A stretch of DNA of 64,000 nucleotides from Actinomadura cremea (GTDB lineage: Bacteria > Actinomycetota > Actinomycetes > Streptosporangiales > Streptosporangiaceae). The stretch lies in assembly GCF_014648495.1 (NCBI RefSeq), contig NZ_BMRF01000012.1, positions 62,001 to 126,000 on the forward strand, given 5' to 3'. The notes beneath the pieces were generated by a model, which saw nothing but the letters and a program-made list of their open reading frames with translations, searched no databases and was not told the DNA's origin. A program made the position numbers and the translations under genes. Positions within the stretch are counted from its first letter, which is position 1, and every line of letters starts with the position of its first letter. Shown piece after piece: positions 33,854 through 41,179 of this stretch.

Positions 33854-35532
33854 CCAATCCGCCGGTGTCACTGCAGAAAGCGTCCGACGGCCCGCCGCCG
33901 CCCCCGCCGGGCGGGCGCCCGCTCGTCCACGGGCCCGTGCCGCCGCCGTACTTCCTCAAGCCGACCAAGCTGGAACGGATGCTCCGGCGCTGGAAGCGGC
34001 CGGAGCCGCTGCGCCCGGCGCTCGTGGCGGCCGCGGCCGGGGCGGGGCTGGTCGGCGCGGTCACGCTCGGCCCGATGCTGAAGGAGGGCTCCGCCGGGGT
34101 CGGCCTGCCGATCGTCGCCGCCGCCGTCGCGGCCGTGTCGGGCGCCGCCGCGCAGCGGGCCGGACGGGTGGTGGCGCCCGCGACGCGCGGGCGCCGGGGG
34201 ATCGCCCGCGTCAACCTCACCGGCGCCGCGTTCGCGCTGCTCGCGCTGGCCCTGGTGGGGACGGTCGCGCTGCTCGACGCCGACTGGGTCGTCGTGCTCG
34301 CGCTGCTGCTCGCCATGCCGGTCGCGTCGTACGCGGCGGCGGGCGGACGGTCGTGGGTGGAGCTGATCGGCGGCGGCCTCGCGTACCCGTTGAGCGCCGT
34401 CCGGATGGTGCCGTGGGCGGCGCGGGGCGTGGCCGGCGCGGCGTCGTCGGGGCGCGGCGTCACCTGGCCCGTCATCCGCACCGGGCTGATCGCGGCCGGG
34501 CTGCTGCTGGTGTTCGGCGCGCTCTTCGCGGGGGCGGACGCGGCGTTCGGCGACCTGGCGTCCGGGCTGATCCCGGACGTCTCGGGCGGCAGCACCTTCG
34601 TGTACGTGTTCGCGTTCGTCGCGACGTTGCTGGCCGCGCTCGCGGGCGTCCACCTCGCGCAGGCGCCGCCGCCGCTGCACCTGCTCACCCCGCGCCGGCC
34701 CGCCCCGGCCGGGCGCTGGTCGTGGATCGTGCCGATCGCCGCACTCGACCTGCTGTTCCTCGCCTTCTGCGCCGTCCAGGCCCGGGTGTTCCTCGCCGCC
34801 GACCGGGACGCGCTGCTCGCCGAGACCGGCCTCAGCTACGCCGAGTACGCGCGGCAGGGGTTCTTCCAGCTCGTGGTGGTGACCGTGCTGGTGATCGCCG
34901 TCATCGCGCTGGCGATGACGTGGGCGCCGTCCGCCGAGCGGGCCGACCGGGTCAGCGTGAAGACCCTGCTCGGGCTGCTGTGCGCGCTGACGCTGGTGGT
35001 CGTCGCGGTCGCGCTGCGGCGCCTGTACCTGTACGAGGAGGCGTTCGGCTGGACGCGGCTGCGGCTGTGGGTGCACGCGTTCGAGATGTGGCTCGGGCTC
35101 GTCGTGGTGCTCGGCGCGGTCGGCGCGGTGTTCGGGTACCGCCGGTCGCTGCTGCCGCGCGCCGTCGCGGGCAGCGGCGCCGCCGCGCTGCTCGCGCTCG
35201 CCGCGATCAACCCGGACGCGTTCATCGCCGAGCGGAACGTCGACCGGTTCGAGGCGACCGGCAAGATCGACGTGCTGTACCTGCGGAACCTGTCCGCCGA
35301 CGCCGTCCCCGCCCTGGACCGGCTGCCGGAGCCGCAGCGGTCGTGCGCGCTGCGGCAGATCGAGAACAATCTGGACGAGGACGAGCCGGCGATGGCCGCG
35401 AACCTGGCGCGGGCACGGGCGCGGGACGTCCTCGCCGACCGGCCGGTCGTGCGGAGCGGCAGCGGCTACGGCGCCTGCTACGAGCAGTTCGACCCGTACA
35501 GGACGTCGCCCACAACGCCGCCGCGCTACTAG
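33850..35532 (+). CDS. DUF4173-type polytopic membrane protein
   Basis: A 560-residue membrane protein with a Pro-rich cytoplasmic N-terminus (PPPPPPGGRP, VPPPYFLKP), about ten to twelve hydrophobic segments, and a C-terminal soluble part. It fits the DUF4173/DUF4153 pattern, including INPDAFIAERNVDRF and YLRNLSADAVPAL near the end. It is translationally coupled to the kinase gene (ATGA), with GGAGG before the ATG. As third gene of a two-component operon it may be the output or an accessory sensor. Function of the family is unknown. Confidence 0.85.
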   Translation: MTNPPVSLQKASDGPPPPPPGGRPLVHGPVPPPYFLKPTKLERMLRRWKRPEPLRPALVAAAAGAGLVGAVTLGPMLKEGSAGVGLPIVAAAVAAVSGAAAQRAGRVVAPATRGRRGIARVNLTGAAFALLALALVGTVALLDADWVVVLALLLAMPVASYAAAGGRSWVELIGGGLAYPLSAVRMVPWAARGVAGAASSGRGVTWPVIRTGLIAAGLLLVFGALFAGADAAFGDLASGLIPDVSGGSTFVYVFAFVATLLAALAGVHLAQAPPPLHLLTPRRPAPAGRWSWIVPIAALDLLFLAFCAVQARVFLAADRDALLAETGLSYAEYARQGFFQLVVVTVLVIAVIALAMTWAPSAERADRVSVKTLLGLLCALTLVVVAVALRRLYLYEEAFGWTRLRLWVHAFEMWLGLVVVLGAVGAVFGYRRSLLPRAVAGSGAAALLALAAINPDAFIAERNVDRFEATGKIDVLYLRNLSADAVPALDRLPEPQRSCALRQIENNLDEDEPAMAANLARARARDVLADRPVVRSGSGYGACYEQFDPYRTSPTTPPRY

Positions 35533-35544
35533 CCGCTACACCGG

Positions 35545-35760
35545 TCAGGAGCGTGGGAGGAGGTAGCGGGCGAGGATGACGTCGCCGATGGGCCGGGCCT
35601 CTTCGAGGATCATCCGGTTGCCGGAATGGTGCGGGAACCGCCCCGCTCCGACGAAGCGCGGGGCGGTGGAGTCGCCGACGAAGAAGGGGGCGGTCACGAG
35701 CTGGAGCCCGTCGGCCAGTCCGGCGGTGAGGAACTCGCGCTCACGCCCGCCCTCACTCAG
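35545..35760 (-). pseudogene. C-terminal fragment of RibD-like reductase
   Basis: A frame without a plausible start encodes about 70 residues matching the end of the RibD_C/dihydrofolate-reductase-like family: EGGREREFLTAGLADGLQLV, APFFVGDSTAPRF, GNRMILEEARPIGDVILARYLL, then TGA. The N-terminal two-thirds, with the NADPH-binding part, is missing, because the reading frame runs directly into the end of the Nudix gene. This looks like a remnant left by a deletion. Confidence 0.65.
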
Positions 35761-35782
35761 ACGTCTGAAACACGCCCGGCCG

Positions 35783-36370
35783 CTAGTCCGCCGGGAGGCC
35801 GTCCATCGTGAGGAGGGCGTACGCGGCGAGGGTGGAGTCGTCGGTGATCAGGCCGTTCGCGACCAGCCCGCGGAACTCGGCCCGCGACACCCACCGCTGC
35901 CGCATGTCCTGCTCCTCGGCCTCCCGGTCGGGCTCGCCGGGCGTCAGGTCGGTCGCGTGGAAGACCGTGAAGCCCTGGCCGCTCGTCCCGTGCGAGCAGT
36001 TCAGGTAGCCGATGCGGCGCAGCCGTCCGGCGGTGAACCCGGTCTCCTCCGCGAGCTCCCGGCGGGCCAGCTCGTCCGGGGCGACCGCCCGGCGGCCGGG
36101 CGCCGAGCCCTGCGGGAAGTTCCAGGTCCGGCGGCCGATCGGGTAGCGGTACTCCTCCACCATGTGGAAGCCGCCGTTCTCCTCCGGGACGACCAGCACG
36201 AAGTCGGGCTTGTCGACGACGCCGTAGATGCCGCGGGAGCCGTCGAGCCGCTCGACCTCGTCCTCGCGGACCACCATCCACGGGTTCTCGTAGACGACGC
36301 GCGACGCGACGCGGCGGACGGCGGGCCGCTCGCCCACGTCTTCCGGGCCGGCCTCGTGCAGGTCGCTCAT
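35783..36370 (-). CDS. Nudix hydrolase (ADP-ribose pyrophosphatase-like)
   Basis: A 195-residue Nudix enzyme. The Nudix box is GSAPGRRAVAPDELARRELAEETGF: the REL.EE.G core with metal-binding glutamates is intact, while the first half is slightly expanded. Upstream are VVREDEVERLDG and FHMVEEYRYPIGRRTWNFPQGS, typical of the NudF-type ADP-ribose or nucleotide-sugar hydrolases. It follows the GntR gene with TGA, one base, ATG, so the two are co-translated. A regulator-Nudix pairing recalls NrtR-type NAD control, but this regulator is GntR/UTRA. Confidence 0.9.
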   Translation of the reverse strand: MSDLHEAGPEDVGERPAVRRVASRVVYENPWMVVREDEVERLDGSRGIYGVVDKPDFVLVVPEENGGFHMVEEYRYPIGRRTWNFPQGSAPGRRAVAPDELARRELAEETGFTAGRLRRIGYLNCSHGTSGQGFTVFHATDLTPGEPDREAEEQDMRQRWVSRAEFRGLVANGLITDDSTLAAYALLTMDGLPAD

Positions 36371-36371
36371 G

Positions 36372-37121
36372 TCAGACTCCCGCCCCGTATCGGTAGATGA
36401 GTTCGTGCCGGTGGCCGACCACCACCCGGTGGGTCACCTCGACCACCCGGTCGTCCTGGTCGTGGGCCCGGCGCCACAGCGTCAGCACCGGCTGCTCCGG
36501 GCCGATCTCCAGCGCCTCCTGCTCCTGCGCGCGCGGCAGCCGGCAGGTCACCGTCTCCTCGAAGACGATCACGAGCCCGGCCTCCTCCAGCCGCGAGTAG
36601 ATCCCGCCGGGCCCGGTGTCGACCTCCCGCAGGGCCGGTATCCGGTCGACGACGTCGAGCGGCACCCAGGTCGTCGCCGTCTGCACGGGCGGCTCGCCCT
36701 CGACGCCCTGGACGCGCGCGCGCCGCAGCAGCCGCGTCCCGGCGGGGACCGCGAGCCGTCCCGCGAGCCGCGCGTCCGCGCGGACCTCGGCGACGGCCGT
36801 CCGGGTGAAGGGGGTGCGGCCGGACCGCTGCGCCGACACGTGGAAGCCGCGCCAGCCGCCGACCTGCCGGGTGACGTCGGACGCCGCGCGGCGGATCCGG
36901 CCGGCCGCGTGGACCCGCACCCCCGAGCCGTGCTCGACGCGGACGAGGCCCTGCTCGGCGAGCATCCGCAGCGCCCGCCGGACGGTGGAGCGGTCGGCGC
37001 CGAAGTCGCGGGCCAGTTCCCGCTCGGAGGGCAGCCACGCGCCCGGGTCGAGTTCGCCCTCGACGATCCGGGCGGCCAGCGCACTGGTGATCGCTTGCGC
37101 CTTCGTGGGGGGTCGCGGCAT
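36372..37121 (-). CDS. GntR/HutC-family regulator (UTRA)
   Basis: A 249-residue regulator. The N-terminal winged HTH is clear (IVEGELDPGAWLPSERELARDFGADRSTVRRALRMLAEQGLVRVEHGSGVRV). The C-terminal UTRA domain is of chorismate-lyase fold (RTAVAEVRADARLAGRLAVPAGTRLLRRARVQ, IYSRLEEAGLVIVFEETVTCRLP, PVLTLWRRAHDQDDRVVEVTHRVVVGHRHELIYRY). It leads an operon with the Nudix gene and probably regulates it. Typical effectors are sugars or amino acid derivatives; none can be assigned. Confidence 0.92.
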   Translation of the reverse strand: MPRPPTKAQAITSALAARIVEGELDPGAWLPSERELARDFGADRSTVRRALRMLAEQGLVRVEHGSGVRVHAAGRIRRAASDVTRQVGGWRGFHVSAQRSGRTPFTRTAVAEVRADARLAGRLAVPAGTRLLRRARVQGVEGEPPVQTATTWVPLDVVDRIPALREVDTGPGGIYSRLEEAGLVIVFEETVTCRLPRAQEQEALEIGPEQPVLTLWRRAHDQDDRVVEVTHRVVVGHRHELIYRYGAGV

Positions 37122-37246
37122 ACCAGATCCTGCTCCGAACTGCGTGCGTCGATCTCACGATCTCATACCGCGTCCGGACACGCGGCGGCCACCGTCAGGC
37201 CCACCTTCCCCCGGCGCCACGTCGGCCACTACCCTGATCTCGGTCC

Positions 37247-37306
37247 GTGTTCCGACGAACACGTTGTGACACGACCCCCGGCCGCCTACGGTAGTCCTAC
37301 CATAGG
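37247..37306. promoter_or_regulatory. Two palindromes upstream of small gene
   Basis: GTGTTC-CGAC-GAACAC (37247-37262) is a perfect inverted repeat. CCTACGGTAG and CTACCATAGG (37285-37306) form a second one with a single mismatch around a central TC. Both lie between the GntR gene and the 76-residue gene. Confidence 0.55.
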
Positions 37307-37324
37307 CCGACCAAGGAGTCCGCG

Positions 37325-37555
37325 GTGATGTCGGTGTCCATGTGCATGCCCGGCTGGCACAGCGAACGCTCGGACCGTGGCCTCCGCGCCACCCGGGTGA
37401 CGCCCTTGTCGGACTACCAGTTGCTGAACGGCTGCCTGGAGGAGATCGTCGCCCTCGACGAGGGCGAGCTGTGGCTGCTGTGCGACGCGCAGACCCGGCT
37501 GGCGGAGCGGGTCGCCACCGCCGAGCGCCTGCGGTTCAGGTCCGCCGGAAGCTGA
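37325..37555 (+). CDS. Small hypothetical protein
   Basis: A 76-residue protein of unknown family with G/C third-position bias and an AAGGAG site 6 nt before the GTG, so it is probably real. The C-terminal half is an acidic amphipathic helix pair (YQLLNGCLEEIVALDEGELWLLCDAQTRLAERVATAERLRF). The N-terminus has two Cys-containing Met-rich turns (MSVSMCMPGWH). Two palindromes upstream suggest regulated expression. Its 3' end overlaps the convergent PucR-type gene by 20 bp. Confidence 0.65.
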   Translation: MMSVSMCMPGWHSERSDRGLRATRVTPLSDYQLLNGCLEEIVALDEGELWLLCDAQTRLAERVATAERLRFRSAGS

Positions 37556-38810
37556 CCACCTCGCCGCTCTCCCCGACCGCGGCCTTCCCGGACGGGATCA
37601 GGTGCTCGCCCGGCCCGGCGGCCAGCAGCGCGCGGGCGCGCAGCACGATCTCCAGGTCGAACCGCAGGTCCGGGTCCAGCAGCTGGTCGCCGAACAGCTC
37701 CTCCAGCTGCCGCAACCGGTACCGGACGGTCTGCGGGTGCACGTGCAGGCGCATCGCGACCTCGTTGGCGTTGCGGCCCGACTGCAGCCACGCCAGCAGC
37801 GTCTCGGCGAGCCGGTCCTGCTGGCTCGGCCGCAGGTGCGCCAGCGGCGCCAGCCGCAGGTCCGCGAGCGCCGTCGTGAGCCCCTCGTCCTGGAACAGGA
37901 TCAGCGTGGACATGTGCTCCACGCTGCGCACCACCCCGCCCGCCTCGATGACGCCGCGCTGCACCAGGCACAGCGTCTTGCGGGCCCACTGGAACGAGCG
38001 GCCCGCCTCCATCACCGGGACGGTCGGTCCGACGACCGCCGGGGTCCCGGCGAGCGCCCGGTCCACGAGCTTCGCGCGGCCGGGGCCGTCGGGGTCCGGG
38101 ATGATCAGGCTCGGGGTGCGGCGGGTCAGGTCGGCGAGCACGTCGGGCGGGAACGCGGTCCCGCGGTCGTCGCGGACCTGGCGGCCCAGCGCGACCGCCG
38201 CGACCGTGCGCGGCAGCGGCCAGTGCGCCGCCGCCGCGAGGTCGGCGACGGCCTCCGCCCCGGCCGGCGGGTCGGCGAACAGCAGGTCGAGCAGCCGCTT
38301 GCGGCGCCGCTGCATCTCCCCGGCCACCTCGGCCTTGGCCTGGGAGAAGCCCTCCGCCGCCGCGTGCGCGAGCTCGTTTTGGAACTGCATCAGCGCTTCG
38401 CCGACCGCGCCCAGCGTGCGCGCCTGGACGTGCAGGGCGTCGGCGCCCTCGGTGATCCGCCGCCACGCGACCATGCCGCCGACGCGCATCGCGGTCTGCA
38501 TGGCGTCCAGGCTGCGGCCCTCGCCGGCCTCGCCGCGGCCGATCGCGCGGAAGAAGTCGCTCACCGACGCGGGCTCGTGCTCCGGATCGGCCACCCGGTC
38601 CACGAAGTAGTGCAGCACGCGCTCCACGGCCTGCCGGAGGGTGCCCGAGTAGGCCCCGTCGTTCGGCCGGTCGTACTCGCGGACCCGCGTCTGGATCTCC
38701 TGCATCATGTCGTCCGCCACCTCGTCGAGGTGCGGCCGCATGTGATCGGCCAGTTCCCTGGGCAGATCCGCCCAGGGCCTTCCGGTGGCGCTCGAACCGT
38801 CGTCCGACAC
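37536..38810 (-). CDS. PucR/CdaR-type transcriptional regulator
   Basis: A 424-residue regulator with the PucR layout: a helical N-terminal sensor region (RSLDAMQTAMRVGGMVAWRRI, VGEALMQFQNELAHAAAEGFSQAKAEV), a GGDEF-like central domain, and the C-terminal PucR HTH (LAETLLAWLQSGRNANEVAMRLHVHPQTVRYRLRQLEELFGDQLLDPDLRFDLEIVLRA). The GTG at 38810 follows GGGGAGGG; upstream in-frame starts lack such a site. No target operon is adjacent; family members control purine, amino acid or secondary-metabolite genes. Confidence 0.88.
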   Translation of the reverse strand: MSDDGSSATGRPWADLPRELADHMRPHLDEVADDMMQEIQTRVREYDRPNDGAYSGTLRQAVERVLHYFVDRVADPEHEPASVSDFFRAIGRGEAGEGRSLDAMQTAMRVGGMVAWRRITEGADALHVQARTLGAVGEALMQFQNELAHAAAEGFSQAKAEVAGEMQRRRKRLLDLLFADPPAGAEAVADLAAAAHWPLPRTVAAVALGRQVRDDRGTAFPPDVLADLTRRTPSLIIPDPDGPGRAKLVDRALAGTPAVVGPTVPVMEAGRSFQWARKTLCLVQRGVIEAGGVVRSVEHMSTLILFQDEGLTTALADLRLAPLAHLRPSQQDRLAETLLAWLQSGRNANEVAMRLHVHPQTVRYRLRQLEELFGDQLLDPDLRFDLEIVLRARALLAAGPGEHLIPSGKAAVGESGEVVSFRRT

Positions 38811-39054
38811 GTACCCTCCCCGCCGCTCGGTTCCCCTGCGTTCCGCGCCGCACACCGGGGGTAATTAACTACTTATGAGACCTATGTGGGGCAAATCATG
38901 ACCCGCCGACCGGTCAGGGCGAAAGTCTAGGTCGACATCCGACCAGAATCGGCCGCCCCTCCAGCAACTCTGCACACGATTCCGGAACGTGCGATCACCA
39001 TCACTCTTCGCGAACGCACTCCTGATAGCATCTGATACATATAGCGTTCGATGC

Positions 39055-39414
39055 ATGGGGCTGTGCGACGTTGAGATCGAGCCGGAGATCCTGCAATGGC
39101 TGGACTCGCTCACCGACCGCGAGTACGGCCGGGTCGAGCAGTTCGTCGCGATCCTCGCCGAGAACGCCGAGACGCTGGGCGAGCCGTGGTCGCGCCACCT
39201 CGGTGGAGGACTACGCGAACTCCGGCTCCATCTCCACCCACGTCGGGTGCGCATCACCTACTGGCTCGCTCCCGGCCGACGGATCATTCTGTTCACGGTG
39301 TTCTACAAGACACAGGACCGCGAGATCGCGGAGATCGAGCGGGCCGGACGGGTGAGGAAGGAGTGTCAGGCCGAGCACGGCCACGCACGAACCGACTACA
39401 CCAGGGAGGTGTGA
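39055..39414 (+). CDS. HigB/RelE-like toxin
   Basis: A 119-residue protein of the phage-derived Gp49-like/HigB group, ribosome-associated mRNA interferases. It shows the usual order: VEIEPEILQWLDSLTDREYGRVEQFVAILAEN, LGEPWSRHLGGGLRELRLHLHPRRVRITYWLAPGRRIILFTVFYKTQ, then a basic helix. The RITY...ILF..F.K core with conserved basic residues is intact. The ATG at 39055 has no good ribosome site. It is followed 5 bp later by the antitoxin gene, the toxin-first order of higBA. Composition is somewhat less GC-rich than in neighbours. Confidence 0.85.
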   Translation: MGLCDVEIEPEILQWLDSLTDREYGRVEQFVAILAENAETLGEPWSRHLGGGLRELRLHLHPRRVRITYWLAPGRRIILFTVFYKTQDREIAEIERAGRVRKECQAEHGHARTDYTREV

Positions 39415-39419
39415 GGTCC

Positions 39420-39716
39420 ATGGGAGAGCAGGAGAGCCCGCATGCACGGTGGGTACCGGGCGCGGGGCGCGGCAGCGAGGAGGTCCGCGCCGGACGGGAA
39501 GAGGCCCGCATCGCGTTCGAGCTGGGCAACGCCGTCAGGGAACGGCGCCAGGCGCTCGGATGGTCGCAGGCCGAACTCGCCAGGCGGGCGGGCATGACCC
39601 AACCGGCGCTCTCCCGGCTGGAGGCGGGCGGGCCGACGCCGACCATCGGAGTGCTCGACCGTATCGCCCACGCCCTTGGGACCAGACTGACCGTGAAGTT
39701 CACCGACGCCGCCTGA
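39420..39716 (+). CDS. HigA-like antitoxin (XRE)
   Basis: A 98-residue XRE-family protein. The disordered N-terminus is followed by an HTH (RIAFELGNAVRERRQALGWSQAELARRAGMTQPALSRLEAGGPTPTIGVLDRIAHALGTRL) and the ending TVKFTDAA, typical of HigA antitoxins paired with Gp49-like toxins. GGGAGG precedes the ATG. It would neutralise the toxin and repress the operon. It is followed by a strong terminator facing the ccr gene. Confidence 0.88.
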   Translation: MGEQESPHARWVPGAGRGSEEVRAGREEARIAFELGNAVRERRQALGWSQAELARRAGMTQPALSRLEAGGPTPTIGVLDRIAHALGTRLTVKFTDAA

Positions 39717-39730
39717 GGGGGCGCGTGAAG

Positions 39731-39782
39731 GGTCCGGGCGGCGCCTGGGGGGGTGGGGTGGGGAGGCGGCGCCGCCCGGACC
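39731..39782. terminator. Bidirectional terminator with G-rich loop
   Basis: A perfect 15-bp stem, GGTCCGGGCGGCGCC (39731-39745) and GGCGCCGCCCGGACC (39768-39782), lies between the convergent antitoxin and ccr genes. The 22-nt loop is almost pure G on the plus strand (runs of 7, 4 and 4) and could form a G-quadruplex. Confidence 0.8.
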
Positions 39783-39809
39783 TTGCGGGGAACGTCTCGT
39801 GCGGGAGCG

Positions 39810-41144
39810 TCAGCGGCGGAAGCGGTTCAGGTTCTCCTCGCCGATGCGCTCGCGCATCGCCGGGTCGTCGACGCCCTGGTTCTCGCCGGTCGCGCCGCAC
39901 AGGACGGCGACCTTCCCGACGTGCGCGTTCGTCTGGACGGCCCGGGTCGCCTCGCCGGCCTCGTCGAGGTCGTACACCTTCGACAGCGTCGGGTGGATCA
40001 TGCCGAGGGAGATCAGCCGGTTGATCTCCACGGCCTCGTGGTAGTTGAAGCCGTGCGAGCCGATGATGCTCTTCAGCCGCATCCACAGGAAGCGGTTGTC
40101 GTACTCGTGCTTGTAGCCGGTGGAGGAGCCGCACGTGACGATCTTGCCGCCGCGGCGCGCGACGTAGACGGACGCCCCGAACGTCTCGCGGCCGAGGTAC
40201 TCGAACACGATCCCCGGGTCCTCGCCGACCAGGCCGCGGATCGCCTCGCCGAGGACCCGTCCGGCCTTCGGGTTGCGCAGGCCCTGCTCGCCGAGGTTCA
40301 GCTCGCTGCGGTTGATGATGTGCTCGCAGCCCTGCGACCGGACGATGTCGGCCTTGTCCGCCGACGACACCACCGCGACCGGGATGCCGCCGCCGTTGCG
40401 GACGAGCTGCGTCGCGTACGAGCCGAGCCCGCCCGTCGCGCCCCAGATCAGGACGACGTCGCCCTGCTTCATCCGCGCGCCGTGCGGCCCGACGAGCATC
40501 CGGTACGCGGTCGCCGCGCACAGGGTGTTCGAGCCCGCCTCCTCCCACGAGAGGTGCTTCGGCTTGCGGACGAGCTGGTTCGCCTTGACGATGCAGTACT
40601 CGCCGAGCGAGCCGAAGTTCGTCTCGAAGCCCCAGGCGAGCTGGCTCTCGCTCATCATGCCGTCGTCGTAGGAGCCGTGGTCCTCCTCGTCGACGAAGAA
40701 CGGCGACAGGACGACCTTGTCACCGACCTTCCAGTTCCGGACGCCCTCGCCGGTGCGGACGACCACGCCGGAGCCGTCCGAGCCGAGGATGTGGTACGGC
40801 AGGTCGTGGCGGGCGCCGTACCAGCCCTGCCGGCCGAACTTCTCCAGGAACGCGAACGTCGGGACCGGCTCGAAGATCGCCGACCAGACGGTGTTGAAGT
40901 TGATCGCCGCGGACATCACCGCGACGACGCACTCGTCGGGGGCGAGCTCGGGCATCTCGACCTCGTCCACGTGCAGCGAGCGGCGCACGTCCTTGTCGGT
41001 CTGCCCCTCGAAGATCCCGACCTCGTCCTTGCGCGTGAAGGCGGCGCGGAAGCGGGTCGGAAGGTCGATCTCCTGCAGCTCGGGGCCGCTCGCGCCGTTG
41101 CGGACGGCGTCGAGCAACGCGTGGGACGAGCCGGGCTGAGCCAT
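39810..41144 (-). CDS. ccr: Crotonyl-CoA carboxylase/reductase
   Basis: A 444-residue MDR-superfamily enzyme that makes ethylmalonyl-CoA from crotonyl-CoA, CO2 and NADPH, supplying PKS extender units or the ethylmalonyl-CoA pathway. Family blocks are intact: MSAAINFNTVWSAIFEPVPTF, YHILGSDGSGVVVRTGEGV, WGFETNFGSLGEYCIV, the Rossmann motif WGATGGLGSYATQLVRNGGG and SIIGSHGFNYHEA, the last carrying the His known to help bind CO2. GGAGG precedes the ATG. It is 35 bp downstream of the PKS and probably co-transcribed, suggesting ethylmalonyl-CoA or a related branched unit as extender. Confidence 0.93.
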   Translation of the reverse strand: MAQPGSSHALLDAVRNGASGPELQEIDLPTRFRAAFTRKDEVGIFEGQTDKDVRRSLHVDEVEMPELAPDECVVAVMSAAINFNTVWSAIFEPVPTFAFLEKFGRQGWYGARHDLPYHILGSDGSGVVVRTGEGVRNWKVGDKVVLSPFFVDEEDHGSYDDGMMSESQLAWGFETNFGSLGEYCIVKANQLVRKPKHLSWEEAGSNTLCAATAYRMLVGPHGARMKQGDVVLIWGATGGLGSYATQLVRNGGGIPVAVVSSADKADIVRSQGCEHIINRSELNLGEQGLRNPKAGRVLGEAIRGLVGEDPGIVFEYLGRETFGASVYVARRGGKIVTCGSSTGYKHEYDNRFLWMRLKSIIGSHGFNYHEAVEINRLISLGMIHPTLSKVYDLDEAGEATRAVQTNAHVGKVAVLCGATGENQGVDDPAMRERIGEENLNRFRR

Positions 41145-41179
41145 GTGTCCTCCGTGGAACGACGGGGTGGGGCGAGCCC

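Noticed and set aside
35545-35760. Functional RibD-type reductase
   Set aside because: Only the C-terminal third is present and no start codon fits.
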